A stretch of 41,113 nucleotides of DNA from Deltaproteobacteria bacterium (GTDB taxonomy: Bacteria > Myxococcota_A > UBA9042 > DTJE01). The stretch is from contig JAKPTZ010000013.1 of NCBI GenBank assembly GCA_029555025.1, positions 1 through 41,113 of the forward strand, in the 5' to 3' direction. Both the position numbers and the translations under genes were made by a program. Shown piece after piece: positions 15,662 through 23,754 of this stretch (position 1 is the stretch's first letter; each line of letters opens with the position of its first letter). Below the pieces are notes generated by a model. The model had not been told where the DNA came from, ran no database searches, and was given only the letters and a program-made list of their open reading frames with translations.

Positions 15662-15773
15662 AACCGAGGCTCGCACCAAACTACGCCAAGGAGCACGTCC
15701 ATCACCGGCAGGCGTCACCACACTGCCCGCCCTTTTCCCGGTGTACGGGATTTGCGCTTTTGGGGGCATTACC

Positions 15774-15782
15774 TGATAAAAT
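15774..15782 (+). promoter_or_regulatory. Extended -10 promoter element for the carbamoyltransferase gene
   Basis: TGATAAAAT (TGn plus TAAAAT) lies 40 bp before the ATG at 15823, with a weak TTGCGC 19 bp upstream (15752-15757). It resembles the element at 13145 both in sequence and in distance to the gene. Confidence 0.4.
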
Positions 15783-15822
15783 CGCCCGTCTGGGGGGGCT
15801 TTGAACCTGCGGGGTATGCACG

Positions 15823-17532
15823 ATGAAGATTCTGGGCATCAACTTCAGTAACGACGCGGCGGCCAGCATGGTCGTCGATGACCGGGTGACGATGGCAGTG
15901 CAGGAAGAACGCTTCCGGCGCGAAAAGCACTTCTCGGGCTTCCCGGACCAGGCCATCTCGGCGTGCCTGAAATCGGGCGGCGCGCCGAAACTGACCGACA
16001 TCGACTCGGTCGCCTTCTTCTGGAACCCCGCCATCCACGCGACCACGCCCAACTGGCGCATGTCCACGATGCCGCGCCACCACCTGGAATTCCTGTACGA
16101 CGTCCCGAACAACCTGCTGCCAAAGGTCGGCCCGGTCCCGGAAGTCATGGAACAGGTCTTCCACCTGGAAGGCGGCAAAAAGTTCCGGGTAAACTACGTC
16201 ACCCACCACCTGGCCCACGCGGCCGGCGCCCTGTTCACGTCGCCCCACACCGAGGCCGCCATCCTTACGGTGGACGGCTATGGCGAACGCGACTCGACGG
16301 TCATCTGGTCGGGCCGGGGAACCGAACTCAAGCGCCTGTGGACCCGCGAGTTCCCACACTCGCTGGGCGCCATGTATGCCGCCGTCACCCAGTTCCTGGG
16401 CTTCAAGGCGAATTCCGGCGAAGGCAAGGTCATGGGCCTGGCATCGTACGGAAAGCCGGTCTATATGGACGAGTTCCACAAGATGTGCCGCCTGACCGAC
16501 GACGGATACGAGCTGGACCTGACGTGGTTCCAATTCTTCGCCGAGCGCCCGACCCGTTACAGCGACAAGTTCATCACTGCATTCGGCGCGCCCCGCAAGG
16601 CCGAATCCGAAATCACGAAGCGCGACGAAGACATCGCGGCCAGCCTGCAGGAAATGCTTGAACTGGCCATCCTGCACCTGGCCCGCCTGGCCCACAAAAA
16701 GACCGGCATGAAGACCCTGTGCATGGCGGGCGGCGTCACGCTGAACTGCTCGGCCAACGGACGCCTTCTGCGCGAAGGCCCGTTCGAAAATTACTTCTTC
16801 CAGCCCGCTTCCGGGGATGCCGGCACCAGCCTTGGCGCCGCCCTTTACGTCAACCATGTCATGGAAGGCCGCCCGCGCGACAGCGCCAGGATGTTGCTGG
16901 AATACCTGGGACCGCGCCACACGATGGACGAAGTCCTGGACACGCTTGAAAAAGGCGGCATCCCTTACCTGAAGCCGGCCGACCCGTGGGAAACAGCTGG
17001 CCAGCTTCTGGCCAGGGGCTGCATCGGCAGTGTCTTCCAGGGAGCCGCCGAATTCGGGCCGCGCGCGCTTGGCAACCGCAGTACCCTGTCCGACCCGCGC
17101 CCCGCCGAAATGAAGGACCGCCTGAACGCCAGCGTGAAGTTCCGCGAGGCTTTCCGCCCGTTCGCGCCTTCCATTCACGCACACCGCGCCAACGAGTACT
17201 TCGAGGGATGCGACTTCTCGCCGTTCATGCTGCGGGTCTTCCCGACGCGACCAGAAAAGCTGGACGAAGCCCGCGCGGTCACACACGTCGATGGCGGCGC
17301 GCGCGTCCAGACCGTCACGCGCGAACAGAACCCCAATTATTTCCGGCTGATCGAGTCGTTCGAAAAGCAGACCGGCACGCCGATGGTCTTGAACACCAGC
17401 TTCAACATCCGCGGCGAACCGATCGTCAACAGCCCGTCCGACGCGGTCAAGTGCTACCTGACCACGGGGATGGATTTCCTGGTGCTTGAAGACGTGCTTC
17501 TGGTCAAGAATCCTTCCATTATCCAGTCCTGA
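15823..17532 (+). CDS. Carbamoyltransferase of the NodU/CmcH/TobZ family
   Basis: The 569-residue enzyme belongs to the two-domain family that transfers a carbamoyl group from carbamoyl phosphate, via carbamoyl-adenylate, to a hydroxyl of a sugar, antibiotic or Nod factor. The N-terminal Kae1-like domain shows GINFSNDAAAS, VQEERFRREKH, THHLAHAAGALF (about 126-137), LTVDGYGE, FLGFKANSGEGKVMGLASYG and AGGVTLNCSANG; the C-terminal carbamoyltransferase domain shows EFGPRALGNRSTLSDPR (about 409-425), VKFREAFRPFAPS and NTSFNIRGEPIV. Key His, Asp and Arg positions look intact. Length is normal. No glycosyltransferase or antibiotic-synthesis gene adjoins it, so the substrate is unknown; a cell-surface sugar is a reasonable guess. 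The ribosome site is weak. A long antisense frame here is an artefact. Confidence 0.92.
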   Translation: MKILGINFSNDAAASMVVDDRVTMAVQEERFRREKHFSGFPDQAISACLKSGGAPKLTDIDSVAFFWNPAIHATTPNWRMSTMPRHHLEFLYDVPNNLLPKVGPVPEVMEQVFHLEGGKKFRVNYVTHHLAHAAGALFTSPHTEAAILTVDGYGERDSTVIWSGRGTELKRLWTREFPHSLGAMYAAVTQFLGFKANSGEGKVMGLASYGKPVYMDEFHKMCRLTDDGYELDLTWFQFFAERPTRYSDKFITAFGAPRKAESEITKRDEDIAASLQEMLELAILHLARLAHKKTGMKTLCMAGGVTLNCSANGRLLREGPFENYFFQPASGDAGTSLGAALYVNHVMEGRPRDSARMLLEYLGPRHTMDEVLDTLEKGGIPYLKPADPWETAGQLLARGCIGSVFQGAAEFGPRALGNRSTLSDPRPAEMKDRLNASVKFREAFRPFAPSIHAHRANEYFEGCDFSPFMLRVFPTRPEKLDEARAVTHVDGGARVQTVTREQNPNYFRLIESFEKQTGTPMVLNTSFNIRGEPIVNSPSDAVKCYLTTGMDFLVLEDVLLVKNPSIIQS

Positions 17533-17619
17533 AGCGCCATTCCGTGCTGGAAAACCGACGTTCGACGTTGTATATGAATAATTCTGTCAAATCAGGTCGC
17601 ATAGTCCTGGAGGCCTTGC

Positions 17620-19725
17620 ATGGGAAGTTCGGTTCGGGAATGGGAATTGCTGGACGAAATCGGTCGCGGCGGCATGGGCATCGTCTATCGCGCCCGCCAC
17701 CAGATACTGCCGGGTGAATGGGCCATCAAGGTCATCCGGCCGGAACTGAGCCAGGATCGTGAGCTGCGTCAGCGCTTCCTGTCGGAAATCATGGTCCTGA
17801 AGGCGCTTCGCCACCCGAACATCATCGAAATCGAGACCCCGTTCGAAGAGTCGGGGCAGCTTTTCATGCCGATGGAATTTCTTTCCGGCGAATCGCTTGA
17901 GGTTCTGTGCCAGCAGCATCAGGGCCCATGGGAACCCGCGACGGCAATCAACATCATCGGCCAGGCGGCGGCCGGCCTTGGATATGCACACCAGCGCACG
18001 CCACAGGTTCTTCACCGGGATGTCAAGCCTGCGAACATCCAGGTTCTGTCCGATGGCAGGATCAAGGTCCTGGACTTCGGCCTGGCAAGAACAATCGGGG
18101 ATCGCTCGCTGACCGGAACCGGGATGGGGGTTGGGACCCCGGCGTACATGTCGCCGGAAGTCCTGGAAGGCCGCAGGGCCACGCCGCAGTCCGACGTCTT
18201 CTCGCTTGGCGTCGTCCTTTTCCGCCTTCTGGCGGGACGGCTTCCACATGACATGCCGCCCGAGGACGCCACGCTGCATGCGGTCCTTCTGGCGGTGGCC
18301 AGGTCGATTGAACGTGGAATCCGCGATGTGCGCACGTTCGTGCCAGGCATTCCGGATCAACTGGCCGACATCACGATGAATACCCTGGCGGTCGATCCTG
18401 CCACGCGACCGGCCGACTGCGCCGAACTTTCGCGGATGCTTCAGTCCCTTACAAGCGCCCCCGACCCATCTTCGTTCACGGGGCGGGAATTTTCCGCGGA
18501 CAGCACGCACATCGGAATCGACCTCGGGTCGATCCGGGGAAAGGCATCAACCGGCTCAATCGCGCCGGGACAAGCGACATCGGCCCCGGCGGTCCGGCCG
18601 TTGAACCCGCCGGTGCGAACCGACCGCCAGCCACGCCCCTCGCCCAGCCCTTTGCCACGCCCTTCGCCCAGCCCCGGCCCCGAAGTGCGGGATGCGATGA
18701 TTAATACCCCCCGCCCTGCCGGCACTTCAAGGACGCCCCTGTTTGTCGCAATCGGAATGGCGGTGGCGGTTCTTATTGGAATACTCGCCTTCCTTGCCAT
18801 CGATCGTTCGACGGGATCTGGAAATGACTCGACCACAGGCCGGCATGAAACAGGCAAGACATCGGTCACAGCATCTTCCGGACAGAGATCTTCCGAACCG
18901 GAGTCGCCATCGTCCGGGGCCGCGCCTTCCGAAGGCTCTGGCAGCACCGGTTCCACCTCACGAGCCGGCGGTGCTTCGGATTCCGCGCGCCCCATGATCG
19001 ACTGGGTTCCCATCGAGGGCGGCTCGTTCATGATGGGAAACGACTCCGGCCAGGCGGACGAACGTCCCGTGCATCATGTGACGGTACCTTCATTCCAGAT
19101 TGCCCGGACTGAAGTGACGGTCAGGCAATACATGAAGTGCGTCAGCGGCGGTGTCTGCACGATGCCACACTGGGACGACGGGTCCTGTCGCGTCTTCAAC
19201 GGGGCTGACTGGCCGGCCGCTGTCCTTCCCGAATACATGCGCGGCCTGGACCAGCCGGTTCTGTGCGTCGATTATTCCCAGGCAGCCACATTCTCGGCCT
19301 GGGTCGGCGGGCGCCTTCCGTCCGAAGCGGAATGGGAATTCGCCGCCAGAAGCCGCGGTGCCAACACGACCTGGCCGTGGGGAACAACCCATCCGAACTG
19401 CAACCTCGCGGTGATGGATTACGGCGCCCGCGGTTGCGGAACATCCAGGACGCTTGACGTATGCTCAAGAACGGCCGGGAACTCGGCCCAGGGAGTCTGC
19501 GACCTGATTGGAAACGCATGGGAAATCGTCGCCGACAACTACAACGCCACCTACAACGGGGTGCCTTCGGACGGAAGCGCCTATCAGAACAGCGCGCGCA
19601 GATTCCGCGTCGTTCGCGGCGGCTCGTGGTTCGATCCGGCGGGGATCACGCTGCGTTCGACGGATCGTTTCAGCGTGTCCGGAACCTACAAGAGCTCGGC
19701 GATGGGCTTCCGGCCGGTCAGGTAG
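17620..19725 (+). CDS. Ser/Thr protein kinase - transmembrane - SUMF1-like domain fusion
   Basis: A 701-residue receptor-like kinase. Residues 8-270 form a Hanks-type kinase: GRGGMG glycine loop (15-20), K37, E56, HRDVKPAN with D134, DFG at 152-154 and YMSPE. A Pro/Ser-rich linker (about 290-365, with PRPSPSPLPRPSPSPGP) leads to one membrane segment (about 371-393), a Ser/Thr/Gly linker and an extracytoplasmic SUMF1/FGE-like domain (about 460-700: VPIEGGSFMMGND, ARTEVTVRQYMKC, GGRLPSEAEWEFAAR, WPWG, VCDLIGNAWEIVADN, VVRGGSWFD, GFRPVR). The FGE catalytic cysteines are absent, so the domain is probably a sensor or binding module. CTGGAGG lies six bases before the ATG. TGGAAA/TATATG (17548/17571) may be its promoter. 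Confidence 0.93.
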   Translation: MGSSVREWELLDEIGRGGMGIVYRARHQILPGEWAIKVIRPELSQDRELRQRFLSEIMVLKALRHPNIIEIETPFEESGQLFMPMEFLSGESLEVLCQQHQGPWEPATAINIIGQAAAGLGYAHQRTPQVLHRDVKPANIQVLSDGRIKVLDFGLARTIGDRSLTGTGMGVGTPAYMSPEVLEGRRATPQSDVFSLGVVLFRLLAGRLPHDMPPEDATLHAVLLAVARSIERGIRDVRTFVPGIPDQLADITMNTLAVDPATRPADCAELSRMLQSLTSAPDPSSFTGREFSADSTHIGIDLGSIRGKASTGSIAPGQATSAPAVRPLNPPVRTDRQPRPSPSPLPRPSPSPGPEVRDAMINTPRPAGTSRTPLFVAIGMAVAVLIGILAFLAIDRSTGSGNDSTTGRHETGKTSVTASSGQRSSEPESPSSGAAPSEGSGSTGSTSRAGGASDSARPMIDWVPIEGGSFMMGNDSGQADERPVHHVTVPSFQIARTEVTVRQYMKCVSGGVCTMPHWDDGSCRVFNGADWPAAVLPEYMRGLDQPVLCVDYSQAATFSAWVGGRLPSEAEWEFAARSRGANTTWPWGTTHPNCNLAVMDYGARGCGTSRTLDVCSRTAGNSAQGVCDLIGNAWEIVADNYNATYNGVPSDGSAYQNSARRFRVVRGGSWFDPAGITLRSTDRFSVSGTYKSSAMGFRPVR

Positions 19726-19787
19726 GATGCCCTTGTTTTACAGGCCGGCCAGACCGCCGGTCGGGGGGCCTGGAAGTAAGGTTTGCA

Positions 19788-21014
19788 ATGAAAAAATCAA
19801 TTTTCACGGTTCTTGCTTTTGTCGCCGTGACAGTCCTTTATGCAGCCGGCAGTGAATGCATTCCCAGGACGCAGGTCGTGACCACCGAGGAAGCAAAGAC
19901 CGGATCCGCGAAGACAGAAGCGATAAAGACAAAAGCGACAAAGACAGAGGACGCAAAAACCGAAGCCGCGAAGATCGTTGGCGCCGGCGAAGTCGATAAA
20001 CCGACCTCGACCGATGTCACGCCCACACACCTGAAGGACGGCATCGACACGCTGGCGGCACGCCACAAATTCAAGCGGGTCAAGGCTGCCATGTACGGCG
20101 TCGGCGCCGATCGATACTTCATATTCGAACCCGAATCGGCGGGCAACGCGCCGCTTCCACTTGTACTTTTCGTACACGGCTGGGGTGGAATGAATCCGGT
20201 AAACTACGGCCCCTGGATTGAACACCTGGTGCTGCAGGGCTTCATCGTCGTGTTCCCGATTTATCAGGTCGAACTGTCGGATCCGCCAAAAGGGGTCACT
20301 AAGCACGCCACGTCCGCGTTCAAGGACGCGCTGAACCGCCTTGGAAAGGACGGCCACGCGACCGCCGACCTGGATCGTGTCGTCGCGATTGGGTACTCGA
20401 TGGGCGCCACGATTTCGGCCAACATGGCCGCTGCGGCCCGAAAGCTGGGTCTGCCACGGATTCGCGGCCTGCTTCTTGCGAACCCGGGCGATGCGCGTCA
20501 CGTGGCGAAGGGCGACCTGGCAAAGTCCATAATCGGCAAGCTTTCGACACTTCCGGCCGACACCCTGGTCGTCACAATCGTGGGCGATTCGGACAAGCTG
20601 GTCAAAGACAGGACCGCAATCGATATCGGCAAGGCCATCTGCGGCATTTCACCGGCGAACCGGCGGATGTACGTCCTGCATTCCGCAAGCCACGGGGCCT
20701 GGGCGGCGACCGCGGGACACGGGGCACCCGGGGCGCCGGATCCACGCTACGACTTCGGGGATGACGGCAGCGGCTTCAAGCCGTCCATTCCGCCGGCGCC
20801 GTGGCCGACAATATCAAAATCAGTCAACAACTTCGACGTGTTCGCATACTGGCCGCTGGCTGACGACCTTATTGACCGGGTCGTTCGAAACAGAAAGGTG
20901 TCACGCAAGGATTCGGGGAAAAAGCTGTTCATGGGAAAATGGCCTGACGGCAAGCCGTTCCCGCGGGCCTCGATCGCGCCCGATCCGTGCCTTCCTGAAA
21001 TCGAATCGAACTAG
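19788..21014 (+). CDS. Secreted alpha/beta-hydrolase with Lys/Thr-rich repeat linker
   Basis: The 408-residue protein has a signal peptide (KKSIFTVLAFVAVTVLYAAG), then about 30 residues of five-residue repeats (EAKTG, AKTEA, IKTKA, TKTED, AKTEA) and a hydrolase domain from about residue 85. Features are LPLVLFVHGWGG (oxyanion region), the nucleophile elbow GYSMGA, a candidate acid in VGDSDKL and the His in SASHGAW, in the right order for a Ser-Asp-His triad. It resembles dienelactone hydrolase/lipase-type enzymes; the substrate is unknown. The ATG at 19788 is chosen because the signal peptide starts there and TAAGG lies seven bases upstream; the frame is open for another 100 codons inside the kinase gene. 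Its last bases overlap the 3' end of the convergent SGNH gene. Confidence 0.85.
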   Translation: MKKSIFTVLAFVAVTVLYAAGSECIPRTQVVTTEEAKTGSAKTEAIKTKATKTEDAKTEAAKIVGAGEVDKPTSTDVTPTHLKDGIDTLAARHKFKRVKAAMYGVGADRYFIFEPESAGNAPLPLVLFVHGWGGMNPVNYGPWIEHLVLQGFIVVFPIYQVELSDPPKGVTKHATSAFKDALNRLGKDGHATADLDRVVAIGYSMGATISANMAAAARKLGLPRIRGLLLANPGDARHVAKGDLAKSIIGKLSTLPADTLVVTIVGDSDKLVKDRTAIDIGKAICGISPANRRMYVLHSASHGAWAATAGHGAPGAPDPRYDFGDDGSGFKPSIPPAPWPTISKSVNNFDVFAYWPLADDLIDRVVRNRKVSRKDSGKKLFMGKWPDGKPFPRASIAPDPCLPEIESN

Positions 21015-22168
21015 GGCATCCTTCCCGTCAGCCACTTGATGACAATCTTTGCAATCGCCTTTCCACCCTCATCCGAAAGGTGTATTCCGTCGGCTGCCCT
21101 CATCTTGACCATGCGGCCCTTTGCGTCCTGCAACTGGCTTGCATAGCTGCCGTCCGGCATGCTGACGGCGGGGCTGGACTCCACGTAGTCAATGGTTGGA
21201 AATTCTTCCAGCACTTTTTTAACCAGTGAATTGACGTGCTGAATCTTCTTCCTGAAGGATTCGGCCCTCATTACCGGCAATCCGACCCACAAGGTGCGTG
21301 TCTGCCCCTTCGAGAACAACTTGGCCATTTCACGGACCCTGGCGCGGTACAGGTCGTCCCATTCCGGCGTTCCGAACTTAAGGACTTTTCCGTTGTAACG
21401 CACGTTCTGCGCGTCGTTTCCGCCCATGGCGCATACGACGAAATCGGGACGGTATTCCGCAAGAATCGCGCTGTAGGCTTCGGGCCAACTGTAGATTTCG
21501 GGACGGGACAGGCCGGTTGCGGATTTGTGTCCGCGAACGACATTGAACCGACCGTCCTTTTCAAGCGACCTTACCAGCGATGGTGCAAGACCGACAGCCA
21601 TCATGGAATCCCCGACCAGGATGACTGTCCGCTTGTCGGATGCGGGGGCCTTTGAAGCGGCTTCAGGGGCCGCGATGGCAACGGCAACAGGTTCCGGGGC
21701 GGCCGGGTCGGCCTGGACGGGACTGGATTCGACCGTCCCGGCGGCACCGCACGTCCGCGATACACCGCCGCCACCTGCCCCGGCCATTGCTGCCCCGCCC
21801 CCGTCGCCGACGGGCGCCTGGTCGTGATGACGCTTTACGATCCGGTCCATGTCAACCATGTCACCGGAAGCGGCGGAATCCGCGGCGACGAAATGCATCG
21901 ATGAACCCACCGTGTCGGCCAGCGAGATCAACGCCTTTCTTGGCCACGTCAGTCCGACCGCATCAAGCCCGCTTTCCAGCGGCTCCAGAACCGCCAGCCA
22001 GCGATCCTGGGCCGGGCCGGCCTCCAGACGCGAGGCCCATGTCACCAGGCCACCCCCTTCAAGCAGCAGCAGACAAAGAGCGAAGCTTGAAGTAACTATC
22101 GCCAGATCCCGGGTCCCGTAAAACCTGCGTTCCGTCGCGATTCCGCCATCAATCGAAGTCCGGACCAT
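21011..22168 (-). CDS. Membrane-anchored SGNH hydrolase (DUF459-like), partner of the MBOAT
   Basis: About 385 residues: cytoplasmic N-terminus, one membrane segment (DLAIVTSSFALCLLLLEGG), an Ala/Pro-rich linker and a periplasmic SGNH/GDSL domain with block I VILVGDSMMAVG (nucleophile Ser), block III AMGGNDAQ and block V DGIHLSDEGG (Asp-x-x-His). This matches the DUF459 type of O-acetyl handling enzyme. Next to an MBOAT protein it probably completes acetyl transfer to a polysaccharide, as AlgJ/AlgX does with AlgI. Three start codons stand in a row (GTG 22174, ATG 22171, ATG 22168); the last is best spaced from the GAGG that overlaps the MBOAT stop. The two genes are therefore closely coupled. 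Confidence 0.87.
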   Translation of the reverse strand: MVRTSIDGGIATERRFYGTRDLAIVTSSFALCLLLLEGGGLVTWASRLEAGPAQDRWLAVLEPLESGLDAVGLTWPRKALISLADTVGSSMHFVAADSAASGDMVDMDRIVKRHHDQAPVGDGGGAAMAGAGGGGVSRTCGAAGTVESSPVQADPAAPEPVAVAIAAPEAASKAPASDKRTVILVGDSMMAVGLAPSLVRSLEKDGRFNVVRGHKSATGLSRPEIYSWPEAYSAILAEYRPDFVVCAMGGNDAQNVRYNGKVLKFGTPEWDDLYRARVREMAKLFSKGQTRTLWVGLPVMRAESFRKKIQHVNSLVKKVLEEFPTIDYVESSPAVSMPDGSYASQLQDAKGRMVKMRAADGIHLSDEGGKAIAKIVIKWLTGRMP

Positions 22169-22177
22169 CATCACACC

Positions 22178-23602
22178 TCAGAACTGGAAGTAAATGAACG
22201 GGGCAATCCCCGACGGACCAAGGGCATCAATCAGCAGGACGGCAAGCGCCAGCAGGAAGCCCTGCATGACAAGCGGGCGCCTGGAAAATCCTGCCTCGAC
22301 ATATTCACGCACCCGGACCGGCAGGCCCTGGGCCAGCACGCCGGCGACAATCGCGATAAGAATGCCGCCGGTGAACCACGGACCGACCGTCCACGCGTTT
22401 GAAAGGGATTTAAGTATCTGCCACGAATGCTGCCAGGTCGGGGCCCTGAAGAACACCCAGCCAAAGCAGACGAAGTGGAAGCAGATGACGCGGGCCAGGA
22501 AGGGCCACGCCCTGCCCGCCCTGATCTTGCGGATGAACGGCAAGCTGGAATCGGACCACAGGCGGTGAACAACCAGCGCCCCGCCATGAAGGGCGCCCCA
22601 GAACACGAAATTCCAGGCGGCTCCGTGCCACAGGCCGCCAAGCAGCATCGTGATCATAAGGTTTACATGGATGCGCACCGGGCCCTTGCGACTCCCGCCA
22701 AGCGGAATGTACAGGTAATCGCGCAACCACGATGAAAGCGAGATATGCCAGCGATGCCAGAATTCCTGGGGACTTGCGGCAATGTAGGGTGAATCGAAGT
22801 TCTTCGGGAACTGGTACCCAAGAAGAAGCGCGCATCCGATGGCGATGTCGGTGTATCCCGAAAAGTCGCAGTAAATCTGGGCCGCGTATCCGTAGATTCC
22901 AAGCAGCACCTCGAGCCCGGATCTCGCGACCGGCGTCTCGAAAACGTGATCGACGATTGCGGTTGCAAGGTGGTTGGCAATCAGCACCTTTTTGACCAGT
23001 CCGATGACGATCAGGATCATCCCGCGGGAAACGTCGATCGAGCCGGGATCGCGTTGAACACGAAGTTGCGGCAGGAAGCTGGCTGCCCGCAGGATCGGGC
23101 CGGCCACAAGCTGCGGGAAGAAGGCGATGTAAAGCAGGGAATCAAGGAATGGCGCCTTCCTGTCCAGTTTCGCGCGATACCCGTCCATCATCAGGGAAAT
23201 CCCATGAAAGACGAAGAAGGAGACGCCGACCGGCAGGGCGATTTCGGGAAGAATCGGGCTCCAGTGGATACCGATGGCCGCCAGGGCGTTGACGACGATC
23301 CCGGTCGCGAACCCGAGGTACTTGAAAAACGCCAGGATAAGCAGCGACACAGTCACGCCGATTCCAAGCCTGACCTTCCTGCTTCGAACGTCGTCGGTGG
23401 CCTGCAGCGCCCTGGTCGATACCCAGGCGATTACGGAAATGACAATCAGAAGCGGAAGGAATCGCCAGTCCCAGAATCCGTAGAAGAAGTAACTGGCAAG
23501 AAGCAGAAATACCTTGTGGGTTGCCAGCCACCGCCTGGAGAGCCAGGCAACCAGCAGGACCGGAAGAAAGAAAAGCACGTACTCGGCGGTTGGGAAAAGC
23601 AT
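22178..23602 (-). CDS. MBOAT-family membrane O-acyltransferase (AlgI-like)
   Basis: The 474-residue protein spans the inner membrane about ten times and probably moves acetyl groups from the cytoplasm to a periplasmic or exported polysaccharide. Diagnostic segments are YFFYGFWDWRFLPLL, the cytoplasmic re-entrant region QIYCDFSGYTDIAIG, FWHRWHISLSSWLRDYLYIPLGGSR and GLWHGAAWNFVFWGALHG, whose His is the conserved catalytic residue. Length is typical of AlgI/DltB relatives. GGGAGA lies eight bases before the ATG at 23602. It is the first gene of a two-gene unit with the SGNH hydrolase. No alginate or cellulose synthase genes are seen nearby, so the polymer is not known. Confidence 0.94.
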   Translation of the reverse strand: MLFPTAEYVLFFLPVLLVAWLSRRWLATHKVFLLLASYFFYGFWDWRFLPLLIVISVIAWVSTRALQATDDVRSRKVRLGIGVTVSLLILAFFKYLGFATGIVVNALAAIGIHWSPILPEIALPVGVSFFVFHGISLMMDGYRAKLDRKAPFLDSLLYIAFFPQLVAGPILRAASFLPQLRVQRDPGSIDVSRGMILIVIGLVKKVLIANHLATAIVDHVFETPVARSGLEVLLGIYGYAAQIYCDFSGYTDIAIGCALLLGYQFPKNFDSPYIAASPQEFWHRWHISLSSWLRDYLYIPLGGSRKGPVRIHVNLMITMLLGGLWHGAAWNFVFWGALHGGALVVHRLWSDSSLPFIRKIRAGRAWPFLARVICFHFVCFGWVFFRAPTWQHSWQILKSLSNAWTVGPWFTGGILIAIVAGVLAQGLPVRVREYVEAGFSRRPLVMQGFLLALAVLLIDALGPSGIAPFIYFQF

Positions 23603-23754
23603 GTCCCGAATCTCCCTGGAAGGGAGATCTCTATCACGGGTTCAGGACGGCTGCCAAAACCACGGCGCAATTAACCAGCAGACCATTTCCAGCGGTTAAA
23701 CCCATACAGGCATCACCAGCATGTTCGACGGCGACGGAAGCGGATTGCGGCGTA

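Noticed and set aside
15769-17286. 505-codon open frame on the minus strand
   Set aside because: It lies antisense to the carbamoyltransferase, whose family motifs are unmistakable; the frame is open only because of high GC and codon bias.
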